Source: Hyphomicrobiales bacterium (GTDB lineage: Bacteria; Pseudomonadota; Alphaproteobacteria; Rhizobiales; Methylopilaceae). From it: a stretch of DNA of 64,000 nucleotides. This document shows positions 19,480 to 27,571 of this stretch, piece after piece (the stretch's first letter is position 1; each line of letters opens with the position of its first letter). Under the pieces are notes generated by a model. That model was not told the DNA's origin, made no database searches, and was given only the letters and a program-made list of their open reading frames with translations. The position numbers were made by a program, and so were the translations under genes. Where the stretch lies: assembly GCA_022842205.1 (NCBI GenBank), contig JALHQA010000001.1, positions 124,001-188,000 of the forward strand, given 5' to 3'.

Positions 19480-21537
19480 ATGTCCGACACATCCGCCTTG
19501 CCGCCACTCGACGCCGAGGGCGCTCCATCCATCCGCCTGCCGCTGCGCTTTGTCTGGCAGTCGGACGATCTCGGCGTGATTTCCGGCGTCTCGCCTGAAC
19601 TGCTGACCGCGATGGGGCCGGACGTCGACATGAACGGCCGCACCTGGGACGACCTCATCCTGCGTCATGGGCTCGATCCATCGCAAGAACTCGCGCAGGC
19701 GCTGGCCCGCCGCGAGACCTGGAGCGGCGTCACCGCCCACTGGCCGTTGCGCGAAAACCATATCGTGGCTGTCGAGCTCGCCGGGCTGCCGGTGTTCGAC
19801 CGCGAACGGAATTTCCGCGGCTTCCGCGGCTTCGGCGTCGCGCGCGAAGCCCCGATCCTGCGCCTCGACGAGGCGGAGAAAGTCGAGATCGCCGCCAGCG
19901 GACCGGCCGCGCCCGCGCCGCCCGAGGCCGACAAGGCCGAGGAACCGCCACCGCCCGTCCTGCCCTTCCGCATTCCCAGCCGGCCGGGACTGAACGGCGA
20001 CGAAAATATCGCCTTCCGTGAAATCGCGCGCGCGCTGAACGCGCGCACCGCCAACGATGCCGGTCCGCCCGAACAGGCGCCGCAGCCGGCCGCGCCTCCC
20101 TCACAGGAAGAGCAGGCCGATTACGCGCTCGAGGTCCTGGAAAATCTGCCGGCGGCCGTTCTCGTCCACCGTTTCGGCACGCCGCTGTTCGCCAATCACG
20201 CGTTTCTCGACCTCACCGGATTCGACGATCTGCCGGCCCTCATCCAGCACGGACTCGACGCACTGTTCGAAGCCTTGCCGAGCAATGCCGGCGGCACGCG
20301 CGGGCTCGGCATCCGCACCGCGACCGGACGCTCCATCCGCGCCGACGCACATCTGAAAAAGGTCCGCTGGCAGGGCGAAACGGCGAGCCTGCTTTTCCTC
20401 GGAACGGCGACCACCGTAACGACGCCTTCGGAAGGCGCTCGCGAGAGCGAACTGCGCGCCATTCTCGACACGGCGACCGACGGCATTCTCGTACTCGACG
20501 CCAACGGCCGCATTCTGTCCGCCAATCGCGGGGTCGAAACCCTGTTCGGCTATGACGCAGCGGAGCTCGACGGGCGCAGCGTGACGCTGCTGCTGAATCC
20601 CGACAGCCACCGCATTGCGCTCGATTATCTCGAAGAACTCAAGGCCGACCGACCGGTCACGGACAAGGGACGCGAAGTCGTCGGCGCGGCGCGGCGCGGC
20701 GCGGCCGTTCCGTTGCTGCTGACCCTGGGGCGGCTCGGCGAGGGCACCGAGCGCTTCTGCGCCGTCCTGCGCGACATCGCGCATTTCAGGAAGGTCGAGC
20801 AGCAATTGCGCGAGGCAAAGCGCGAGGCCGAGCACGCAAGCGCGCAGAAATCGGCCTTCCTTGCCCGCGTCAGCCACGAAGTACGTACACCCATGAACGC
20901 CATCATCGGCTTCACCGAAGTGATGATGGAGCAGCGGTTCGGCCCTATCGGCTCTGAACGCTACCGCCAATATCTGCAGGACATCCACGATTCCGGCGGA
21001 CACATCATCAGCCTGATCAACGATCTTCTCGATCTCGCGAAGATCGAGGCCGGACGTCTCGATCTCAATTTCGCGCGCGTGAATCTCAACGAGGCCGTGA
21101 CCAGCGCGGTCGCGATGTTGCAGCCGCAGGCCAATGCCAGCCGCATCATCATCCGCACCGCGCTGACGCCGCGCATGCCGCCGGTGATCGCCGATCCGCG
21201 CAGCATCAGGCAGATCGTGCTGAACCTTGTCTCGAACGCGGTGAAATACACGCCGGCCGGCGGCCAGGCGATCGTCTCGACCGTCGTGACCGATCTCGGC
21301 CAGGCGGTCGTGCGTGTGCGCGACACCGGGGCCGGCATGAACGAGCAGGAAATCGCCAAGGCGCTGGAGCCTTTTCGGCAGCTTTCGGCGACGACGGAAG
21401 GCGGCACGGGCCTCGGCCTGCCGCTGACCAAGGCGCTGACCGAAGCCAACCGCGCCAAATTCGTGATCCAGAGCGCACAGGGTGCCGGAACGCTGGTGGA
21501 AGTCATCTTTCCGCCGGACCGGGTGCTGGGGCTTTAG
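19480..21537 (+). CDS. PAS-domain sensor histidine kinase, PdhS/DivJ/PleC-like
   Basis: 685 residues, no obvious transmembrane helix, so probably cytoplasmic. PAS-like regions lie at about 20-125 (LRFVWQSDDLGVISGVSPEL), 215-310 and 325-440 (ILDTATDGILVLDANGRILS). The first two are joined by a Pro/Ala-rich linker. HisKA follows with phospho-His466 (ARVSHEVRTPMNAI), then a HATPase domain with NLVSNAVKYTP, DTGAGMNEQE and GTGLGLPLTKAL. The HisKA sequence resembles PdhS, DivJ and PleC kinases, which feed the DivK-CtrA cell-cycle pathway in alphaproteobacteria. That assignment is by resemblance; the signal is unknown. No response regulator is adjacent. Confidence 0.85.
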   Translation: MSDTSALPPLDAEGAPSIRLPLRFVWQSDDLGVISGVSPELLTAMGPDVDMNGRTWDDLILRHGLDPSQELAQALARRETWSGVTAHWPLRENHIVAVELAGLPVFDRERNFRGFRGFGVAREAPILRLDEAEKVEIAASGPAAPAPPEADKAEEPPPPVLPFRIPSRPGLNGDENIAFREIARALNARTANDAGPPEQAPQPAAPPSQEEQADYALEVLENLPAAVLVHRFGTPLFANHAFLDLTGFDDLPALIQHGLDALFEALPSNAGGTRGLGIRTATGRSIRADAHLKKVRWQGETASLLFLGTATTVTTPSEGARESELRAILDTATDGILVLDANGRILSANRGVETLFGYDAAELDGRSVTLLLNPDSHRIALDYLEELKADRPVTDKGREVVGAARRGAAVPLLLTLGRLGEGTERFCAVLRDIAHFRKVEQQLREAKREAEHASAQKSAFLARVSHEVRTPMNAIIGFTEVMMEQRFGPIGSERYRQYLQDIHDSGGHIISLINDLLDLAKIEAGRLDLNFARVNLNEAVTSAVAMLQPQANASRIIIRTALTPRMPPVIADPRSIRQIVLNLVSNAVKYTPAGGQAIVSTVVTDLGQAVVRVRDTGAGMNEQEIAKALEPFRQLSATTEGGTGLGLPLTKALTEANRAKFVIQSAQGAGTLVEVIFPPDRVLGL

Positions 21538-21550
21538 CATTCCTGCCCAA

Positions 21551-21660
21551 CCCTCATCCTGAGCCGGCCGAAGGCCCGTGTCGAAGGATGGCCGCAACTC
21601 GGAATCTGCCGCCATCCTTCGACACGGCTCGGCTTCGCCGAGTCCGGCTCAGGATGAGGG
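21551..21660. repeat. Long palindromic repeat element (family A variant, copy 2)
   Basis: Outer arms CCCTCATCCTGAGCCGG (21551-21567) and CCGGCTCAGGATGAGGG (21644-21660) pair perfectly over 17 bp. The core again holds TCGAAGGATGGC and GCCATCCTTCGA, as in the copies at 10199 and 26519, but GAGGAG is replaced by GAGCCGG. It lies just after the kinase stop and may end its transcript. Confidence 0.85.
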
Positions 21661-21732
21661 AGAATTTGCCGCAGCCTGCGGAGGCGATTGACTCCGGCCG
21701 CAGAAATTACCATTTTACATTTGATTTCAGTA

Positions 21733-21751
21733 GTTTAGAGCGTTTCTAAAC
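21733..21751. promoter_or_regulatory. Irr box (iron control element) upstream of bfd
   Basis: GTTTAGA-GCGTT-TCTAAAC is a perfect inverted repeat with 7-bp arms. It matches the ICE motif bound by Irr in Hyphomicrobiales (TTTAGAA-N3-TTCTAAA) except at the innermost A/T pair. It lies 17 bases before the bfd start, fitting repression by Irr under iron limitation. Confidence 0.75.
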
Positions 21752-21768
21752 TGCGCTGCGGAAAAGCG

Positions 21769-22047
21769 ATGATCATCTGTTCCTGCAACGTGCTGAGTGA
21801 AAATGCCGTCCGCGAGGCCTGTGCCTCGCTGGCGCCGCGCACCCCGGGGCAGGTCTATCGCTGTCTTGGCTGCAGTCCGCAATGCGGCCGCTGCTCGCGC
21901 ACCATCAAGACGATCATCGACCAGGCCATGGCCGCCTGCCCGGCGGCCTGCGCCGTTTGCCCGAGCGCGGGCCATCAACATCATTATCATGCCGACAATG
22001 ACGAGATCGATCTCGTCGAGATGACCACGGCCGACGCCGCCGAGTGA
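21769..22047 (+). CDS. bfd: Bacterioferritin-associated (2Fe-2S) ferredoxin
   Basis: 92 residues. The BFD cluster ligands are MIICSCNVL (Cys4, Cys6) and YRCLGCSPQCGRC (the CxxC pair). Bfd supplies electrons to bacterioferritin to release stored iron. Compared with classic Bfd of about 64 residues it has a longer C-terminal tail rich in Cys and His (CPAACAVCPSAGHQHHYHAD), which might bind an extra metal. It lies upstream of bfr on the same strand. Each gene has its own Irr-type box. Confidence 0.9.
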   Translation: MIICSCNVLSENAVREACASLAPRTPGQVYRCLGCSPQCGRCSRTIKTIIDQAMAACPAACAVCPSAGHQHHYHADNDEIDLVEMTTADAAE

Positions 22048-22098
22048 TCTTTCGGCATGGCACGTGCCGAATGCCTCTTGAACCCGCCCGATGTCTAG

Positions 22099-22115
22099 TT
22101 TAGAAAACTTCTAAT
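22099..22115. promoter_or_regulatory. Irr box (iron control element) upstream of bfr
   Basis: TTTAGAA-AAC-TTCTAAT matches the ICE consensus TTTAGAA-N3-TTCTAAA with a single mismatch at the last base. It lies 22 bases before the GTG start of bfr. Confidence 0.85.
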
Positions 22116-22137
22116 ATAGATCAAAGGGAGTGCGGCT

Positions 22138-22617
22138 GTGAAAGGCGATCCGAAAGTCATCGAATTCTTGAACCGTGGCCTCCGTTCGGAGCTGACGGCC
22201 ATCAGCCAGTACTGGCTGCACTACCGTATCTTCGACAATTGGGGCTTCAAGGATCTCGCCAAGAAGTGGAAGGACGAATCCATCGAGGAGATGCACCACG
22301 CGGACAAGTTCATCGCGCGCATTCTCTTCCTTGAAGGCTTCCCGAATCTCCAGGTGCTCGACCCGCTGCGCATCGGCCAGTCGGTGAAGGAAATTCTCGA
22401 GAGCGATCTCGCCGCGGAGCACGACGCACGCAAGCTCTACCAGGAAGCGGCAACCTATTGCCGCGAGATCGGCGACTATCCGAGCGAGGACCTGTTCAAG
22501 GAACTGATGACCGACGAGGAAGGCCATATCGACTTCCTCGAAGAGCAGCTCGATCTCATTTCCAAGCTCGGCGTGGAGCTGTACTCGCAGCATCACATAG
22601 GCGAGCTGGAAGGCTGA
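22138..22617 (+). CDS. bfr: Bacterioferritin
   Basis: 159 residues, GTG start with AAGGGAG about 8 bases upstream. The haem-bridged 24-mer stores ferric iron. Ferroxidase-centre ligands are all present (Glu18 in LRSELTAI, Glu51 and His54 in IEEMHHAD, Glu94 in LAAEHDA, Glu127 and His130 in DEEGHID), as is Met52, the axial haem ligand. Length equals that of E. coli Bfr. It is paired with bfd and regulated by an Irr-type box, so storage is expected to be shut down when iron is scarce. Confidence 0.97.
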   Translation: MKGDPKVIEFLNRGLRSELTAISQYWLHYRIFDNWGFKDLAKKWKDESIEEMHHADKFIARILFLEGFPNLQVLDPLRIGQSVKEILESDLAAEHDARKLYQEAATYCREIGDYPSEDLFKELMTDEEGHIDFLEEQLDLISKLGVELYSQHHIGELEG

Positions 22618-22651
22618 GACCCGCCAGAAATACAGCCGTAGATATACATAC

Positions 22652-22686
22652 AAGCGCCCGGCCATCGCCGGGCGCTTTGCTTTTTG
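22652..22686 (+). terminator. Rho-independent terminator of bfr
   Basis: Perfect 11-bp stem AAGCGCCCGGC / GCCGGGCGCTT (22652-22677) with a CATC loop, followed by TGCTTTTT. It separates the storage genes from the uptake genes fbpAB. Confidence 0.88.
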
Positions 22687-22874
22687 GAAATGCTCCACGT
22701 CACGCCAGAAACGCCAGCGGTATCAAACGCAAAGGCCCCAGATTTTTATTGTTCTAATTATAAGTTATTGAAATCACACCGGTTTTTATTGCGGCGGCGC
22801 CTTCCCCCGCCTAAGAACCCTCTGTTCGCGCAAGTTGCGCGCCACGGCCCTTGAACCCGTTGGGAGGAAGTTCC

Positions 22875-23909
22875 TTGAAAATGAATTTGAAACGTTCGCT
22901 CGTCACCGTCGCGCTTGCCGCCACGAGCCTCGTTCCCCTCGCCGCGGCCTCCGCCGCCGAGGTGAATATCTATACGACCCGCGAACCCGGCCTCATCCAG
23001 CCGATCCTCGACGCCTACACCAAGGAAACCGGCGTCAAGGTGAACTCGATCTTCGTGAAGGAAGGCCTCGCCGAGCGCGTGAAGACGGAAGGCGCGAACT
23101 CCCCGGCCGATCTGATGATCATGGTCGATATCGGCAATCTCAACGATCTGGTGGACGCCGGCATCACGCAGCCGATCGTTTCCAAGAAGATCGACGAGGC
23201 GGTGGCGCCGCACCTGCGCGCCAAGGACGACAGCTGGATCGCCACCACGCTGCGCTCGCGCGTCATCTACTCATCGAAGGATCGCGTCAAGGACGCGCCG
23301 AAGACCTATGAGGAACTGGCCGACCCGAAATACAAGGGCAAGGTCTGCATCCGCGCCGGCAATCATCCGTACAATATCGGCCTCATCGCCAACATGATCG
23401 TCAAGGACGGCGAAGAGAAGACCGAGAAATTCCTGACCGACCTGAAAGCCAATCTCGCCCGCAAGGCAGGCGGCGGCGACCGCGACGTCGCGCGCGACAT
23501 CCTCGCCGGCATCTGCGATGTCGGCATCGCCAATTCCTACTATGTCGGCCTGATGCGTTCCGGCAAGGGCGGCGAGGAGCAGCTGAAATGGGGCGAGGCA
23601 ATCAACGTCACGCTGCCGACCTTCGCCGACGGCAAGGGCACGCATGTCAATGTTTCGGGCGTCGCGCTGGCGAAGAACGCGCCGAACAAGGATGAAGCCA
23701 TCAAGCTGGTCGAATTCTTCCTGACGCCGGAAGCGCAGAAGATCTTCGCCGAAGGCAATTTCGAATATCCGGTGACGGCGGACGCCGAGGTCAACGAGAT
23801 CGTCGCGAGCTTCGGCGAACTGAAGCCCGACACCACCTCGCTGGCCGAGATCGCCGCCGCCCGCAAGACCGCGGCGGAACTCGTCGACAAGGTCGGCTTC
23901 AACAACTGA
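22875..23909 (+). CDS. fbpA: Fe(3+) ABC transporter, periplasmic binding protein
   Basis: 344 residues if translation starts at TTG 22875, which is 6 bases after GGAGGA; ATG 22881 is the alternative. Signal peptide KRSLVTVALAATSLVPLAAASA-AEV. The mature protein begins EVNIYTTREPGLIQPILDAY and has the FbpA/FutA features CIRAGNHPYNIGLIANMI and CDVGIANSYYVGLM, the latter with the adjacent tyrosines that ligate iron. It belongs to the ferric-ion binding class and feeds FbpB. The region upstream (22690-22860) is AT-rich but I found no full Irr box in it. Confidence 0.93.
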   Translation: MKMNLKRSLVTVALAATSLVPLAAASAAEVNIYTTREPGLIQPILDAYTKETGVKVNSIFVKEGLAERVKTEGANSPADLMIMVDIGNLNDLVDAGITQPIVSKKIDEAVAPHLRAKDDSWIATTLRSRVIYSSKDRVKDAPKTYEELADPKYKGKVCIRAGNHPYNIGLIANMIVKDGEEKTEKFLTDLKANLARKAGGGDRDVARDILAGICDVGIANSYYVGLMRSGKGGEEQLKWGEAINVTLPTFADGKGTHVNVSGVALAKNAPNKDEAIKLVEFFLTPEAQKIFAEGNFEYPVTADAEVNEIVASFGELKPDTTSLAEIAAARKTAAELVDKVGFNN

Positions 23910-23918
23910 CAATGGACA

Positions 23919-23946
23919 GGGGCGGCCTGCGCGGCCGCCCCCTTTT
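23919..23946 (+). terminator. Terminator-like hairpin between fbpA and fbpB
   Basis: GGGGCGGCC (23919-23927), loop TGCGC, GGCCGCCCC (23933-23941), then CTTTT. It ends two bases before the fbpB ATG at 23949, where a ribosome-binding site would be expected. It probably makes fbpB expression much lower than that of the binding protein. Confidence 0.75.
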
Positions 23947-23948
23947 CC

Positions 23949-25655
23949 ATGGCCGATATCGCAGCCCATGTTCCGACTACGCGCCTGAAACTTCCGGGCG
24001 GCTGGCTGCTCGCGAGTACGCTGATCGCCGCGCTTGTGCTGACACCGGTCATCGTGCTGATCGCGTTGGCAATGCGCGGCTCGGGCGACGTCTGGCCGCA
24101 TCTTGTAAAATATGTTCTGCCCGTCGCTCTGCGCGACACCGCAACGCTGCTTGCCGGTGTCGGCATCGTCGCGTCGCTGCTCGGCGTCGGCGCCGCCTGG
24201 CTCGTCACCGCCTATCGTTTTCCCGGACGCCGGATGTTCGACTGGGCGCTGCTGCTGCCGCTGGCGATACCGACCTACATCATGGCCTATGCGAGCCTCG
24301 ACCTGATGCATCCACTCGGACCGGTTCAGGGCGCGTTGCGGGCGCTGCTCGGCATCGAGAGCCCGGCCGATTTCCGCCTGCCCGACATCCGCTCGATGTG
24401 GGGCGCGATCCTGCTGTTCGGTCTTGTGCTCTATCCCTACGTCTATCTCGCGACGCGGGCGATGTTCCTGATGCAATCGGCCTGCGTGATCGATGTCTCG
24501 CGCACGCTTGGCGCGGGACGCCTTGCGAGCTTTTTCCGCGTGGCGCTGCCGCTGGCGCGCCCGGCCGTCGCCGTCGGCCTCAGCCTTGTCCTCATGGAGA
24601 CACTGAACGATCTCGGCGCCTCCGATATTCTCGGCGTACGGACGCTGACGGTGTCGATCTATTCGACATGGGTGAACTCGTCCTCGCTCGAAGGCGCGGC
24701 ACAGATCGCCATCGTGATGCTATTCTTCGTCATCGCGCTTGTCGTCTGGGAGCGTTACGCCCGCCGCCGGCAGCGCTACAACACGCAGGCCCAGCGCAGC
24801 CGCCGCATCGCCGCGACCGAGCTTTCCGGGCTTGGCGCCACCGGCGCAATCATTGCCTGCTTCATCCCGATCCTGTTCGGCTTTCTTCTGCCCGCGGGCT
24901 ATCTCCTCAGCGAAGCGATCAAGGGCGTCGCGTTCCGCGGCCTGTCCGTGCGTCTGCTGACAGAAACGTGGCACACGGTGCTCCTGGCCGCGACGGCGAC
25001 GGCGGTGACGATGCTGCTCGGCCTGACGCTCGCTTACACGACGCGCCTTGTGCGCGGGCCGCTGCCGCCCGCGCTCGTGCGCATCGGAAGCATCGGCTAT
25101 GCGATCCCCGGCACGGTTCTGGCGGTGGGGCTTCTCGTTCCGCTCGCGAGCTTCGACAATGCGGTCGACAGCGTCATGCGGAGCTGGTTCGGGATATCGA
25201 CCGGGCTGCTTCTCTCCGGCACCGGGTTTGCGCTGATCTATGCGTACAGCGTGCGGTTTCTCGCGATCTCCGCCGGCGGCGCCGAGGCGGGTTTCCAGAA
25301 AATCTCGCCGAGTCTCGATGGCGCGGCGCGCAATCTCGGCGAGACGGTCTCGGGCGTCGTCAGGCGCGTGCATATCCCCCTGCTGCGCCCGGCGCTCGGC
25401 GGCGCGGCGCTGCTCGTTTTCGTCGATGCGATGAAAGAACTGCCGGCGACGCTTCTGCTCAGGCCGCTGAATTTCGAGACGCTGGCGACGCATGTCTATG
25501 CCGAGGCGTCACGCGGCACATACGAGGACGGGGCCGTGGCGGCGCTGCTGATCGTGCTGGTCGGCCTCATTCCTGTCGCGCTGCTCGCGCGCGCCAGCCG
25601 CCTGCCCTTCGCCGAAGGCGCGCGCGCCGGCGAGAAGAGGCCGTCGAGCGTCTAG
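23949..25655 (+). CDS. fbpB: Fe(3+) ABC transporter, fused permease
   Basis: 568 residues with about 12 transmembrane helices made of two homologous halves. Each half carries an inner-membrane ABC permease (EAA-like) loop: VSRTLGAGRLASFFRVALPLARP in the first half and AARNLGETVSGVVRRVHIPLLRP in the second. It forms the channel for iron delivered by FbpA. No ATP-binding gene (fbpC) follows; the next gene is convergent potI, with stops one base apart. The ATPase must be encoded elsewhere. No Shine-Dalgarno is visible before the start. Confidence 0.93.
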   Translation: MADIAAHVPTTRLKLPGGWLLASTLIAALVLTPVIVLIALAMRGSGDVWPHLVKYVLPVALRDTATLLAGVGIVASLLGVGAAWLVTAYRFPGRRMFDWALLLPLAIPTYIMAYASLDLMHPLGPVQGALRALLGIESPADFRLPDIRSMWGAILLFGLVLYPYVYLATRAMFLMQSACVIDVSRTLGAGRLASFFRVALPLARPAVAVGLSLVLMETLNDLGASDILGVRTLTVSIYSTWVNSSSLEGAAQIAIVMLFFVIALVVWERYARRRQRYNTQAQRSRRIAATELSGLGATGAIIACFIPILFGFLLPAGYLLSEAIKGVAFRGLSVRLLTETWHTVLLAATATAVTMLLGLTLAYTTRLVRGPLPPALVRIGSIGYAIPGTVLAVGLLVPLASFDNAVDSVMRSWFGISTGLLLSGTGFALIYAYSVRFLAISAGGAEAGFQKISPSLDGAARNLGETVSGVVRRVHIPLLRPALGGAALLVFVDAMKELPATLLLRPLNFETLATHVYAEASRGTYEDGAVAALLIVLVGLIPVALLARASRLPFAEGARAGEKRPSSV

Positions 25656-25656
25656 C

Positions 25657-26502
25657 CTAACCCGCGTTGGCGGCGACCATGATGCCGCCCTGCTCCGCCA
25701 TGCGTTCGGCGCGATCGCGCTCGACCTGCGCGCGTTTCGTGGCAATCGAGACCGCAATGACCACGAGCGTGACGATGCCGATGAGGATCGTGCAGACGGC
25801 GTTGATCTCGGGTGTGACGCCCAGGCGAACCGACGAATAGATTCGCATCGGCAGTGTCGTCGCGCCGGGGCCGGTTGTGAAGCTGGCGATGACGAGATCG
25901 TCCAGCGACAGCGTGAAGGCGAGCATCCAGCCGGACACGACGGCAGGCGCGATGATCGGCAGCGTGATGACGAAGAAGGTCTTGGCCGGCGTCGCGCCGA
26001 GATCCTGCGCCGCCTCCTCAAGGCTGCGGTCGAACGACAGCAGGCGGGACTGCACCACGATGGCCACATAGCACATGGCGAAGGTGATGTGCGCGAGGAT
26101 GACTGTCCAGAAGCCGCGCGCGACGCCCATGGCGACGAACAGGAGGAGCAGCGACAGGCCGGTGATGACTTCCGGCATGACGAGCGGCGCATAGACGAGG
26201 CCGGAGAACAGCGTGCGCCCCTTGAACCTGCCGTGGCGAACGAGCGCGATAGCCGCCATCGTGCCGAGAACGGTCGCGATGCTGGCGGAGATGAAGGCGA
26301 CGCGCGCGGTGATCCATGCCGCATCGAGAAGCTGCTGGTTGTTCCAGAGCGCGACATACCACTGCGTCGACCACCCGCCCCAGACCGTCACGAGCCGCGA
26401 GGCGTTGAACGAATAAATGACAAGCAGGACGATAGGTATGTACAGAAATGCAAAACCGAGCGTGAGCGAGACGATGTTGAAGCGGGACAGGCCGTTGTTC
26501 AT
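25657..26502 (-). CDS. potI: Putrescine ABC transporter permease PotI
   Basis: 281 residues, six transmembrane helices. The EAA loop EEAAQDLGATPAKTFFVITLPIIAPAVVSG is typical. N-terminal FLYIPIVLLVIYSFNASRL and ending SIATKRAQVERDRAERM match the PotI/PotC group. It is the last gene of potFGHI, separated from potH by 145 bases filled with a palindromic repeat element, which may reduce its expression. It is convergent with fbpB, with one base between the stops. Confidence 0.92.
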   Translation of the reverse strand: MNNGLSRFNIVSLTLGFAFLYIPIVLLVIYSFNASRLVTVWGGWSTQWYVALWNNQQLLDAAWITARVAFISASIATVLGTMAAIALVRHGRFKGRTLFSGLVYAPLVMPEVITGLSLLLLFVAMGVARGFWTVILAHITFAMCYVAIVVQSRLLSFDRSLEEAAQDLGATPAKTFFVITLPIIAPAVVSGWMLAFTLSLDDLVIASFTTGPGATTLPMRIYSSVRLGVTPEINAVCTILIGIVTLVVIAVSIATKRAQVERDRAERMAEQGGIMVAANAG

Positions 26503-26518
26503 GGCACGCGTTCCCCAA

Positions 26519-26624
26519 CCTCATGCTGAGGAGCGAGGCGAAGCCTCGCGTCTCGAAGCATGGGCAACGACCCCTTCTGCCGCCCATCCTTCGAGACGGC
26601 GCTGCGCGCCTCCTCAGGATGAGG
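26519..26624. repeat. Long palindromic repeat element (family A, copy 3) inside the pot operon
   Basis: Outer arms CCTCATGCTGAGGAG (26519-26533) and CTCCTCAGGATGAGG (26610-26624) pair with one mismatch. The core (GCGAGGCGAAGCCTCGC, then CTCGAAGCATGGGC ... GCCCATCCTTCGAG) is almost the same as at 10199-10307. The element occupies most of the gap between potH and potI. Confidence 0.87.
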
Positions 26625-26647
26625 ACTGAGTGTGCTGACACGCCGGT

Positions 26648-27571
26648 TCATCGGTCGGCCTCCAGCTGGCGCTGCTGGAAGTTCTGGTAGAACACGATCG
26701 GGATGACCAGGACGAGCAGGAGCAGCACGGCAACGGCGGCGGAGACCGGCCAGTCGCGGTTGAGGAAGAACTCGTTCCAGAGCGTGCGACCGATCATGAG
26801 GGTATCCGAACCGCCGAGCAGATCGGGGATGACGAACTCGCCGACCGCCGGAATGAAACACAGCATGCAGCCGGCGATAACGCCCGGAATCGAGAGCGGC
26901 AGCGTGATCTGCCAGAATGCCTTGATCGGCGGCGAGCCGAGATCGGCTGCGGCCTCAAGCAGCGTATTGTCGAGCTTCTCCAGGCTCGCATAGAGCGGCA
27001 GCACCATGAACGGCAGATAGGAATAGACGATGCCGATGAAGACGGCCTTTTCCGTGTTCATGATCGCAAGCGGCGTTTCGATGACGCCGAGCCAGATCAG
27101 GAGGCCGGACAGCAGGCCTTCCGGTTTCAGGATGCCGATCCATGCGTACACGCGAATGAGGAACGACGTCCAGAACGGCAGGATGACCATCATCAGCAGC
27201 ATCGGGCGGATGCTTTTCGGCGCGCGCGCCATGCCATAGGCGATGGGATAGCCGATCAGAAGCAGAAGAACGGTCGAGATCGCGGCGATGCGCAGGCTCG
27301 ACAGATAAGAGTTGATGTAGAGCGGGTCGCTGAACAGGAAGGCGTAGTTGTCGAGCGTGAAGCCCTTGATCTTCTCGATCGTTCCCGCGACGCCGTCCAC
27401 GAAGAAATCGAATACCGGCTGGTATGGCGGCTGCGCGATCAGCGCCGTCGAGAACGAGATCTTGGCGACGATGAAGAACGGAACGAGGAAGAGAACGATG
27501 AGCCAGACGAACGGCACACCGATCTCGATCAGCTTCTGCCAGTTGGTGTCCTTCTTCTCCGCCATCCGCAT
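26648..27571 (-). CDS. potH: Putrescine ABC transporter permease PotH
   Basis: 307 residues, six transmembrane helices with a large first periplasmic loop (FSTALIAQPPYQPVFDFFVD). The permease EAA loop is LLEAAADLGSPPIKAFWQITLPLSIPGVI. GGSDTLMIGRTLWNEFF near the end is typical for PotH/PotB. Its ATG overlaps the potG stop (TGATG). A second in-frame ATG lies 6 bases later. Confidence 0.93.
   Translation of the reverse strand: MRMAEKKDTNWQKLIEIGVPFVWLIVLFLVPFFIVAKISFSTALIAQPPYQPVFDFFVDGVAGTIEKIKGFTLDNYAFLFSDPLYINSYLSSLRIAAISTVLLLLIGYPIAYGMARAPKSIRPMLLMMVILPFWTSFLIRVYAWIGILKPEGLLSGLLIWLGVIETPLAIMNTEKAVFIGIVYSYLPFMVLPLYASLEKLDNTLLEAAADLGSPPIKAFWQITLPLSIPGVIAGCMLCFIPAVGEFVIPDLLGGSDTLMIGRTLWNEFFLNRDWPVSAAVAVLLLLVLVIPIVFYQNFQQRQLEADR

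Noticed and set aside
22741..22800. Irr or RirA box upstream of fbpA
   Set aside because: The stretch is AT-rich and has a TTCTAA half-site, but no symmetric partner; not enough for a call.
23912..25660. 582-residue frame overlapping fbpB on the same strand
   Set aside because: It is Arg-rich, lacks membrane helices and covers the same bases as the clear two-half permease.
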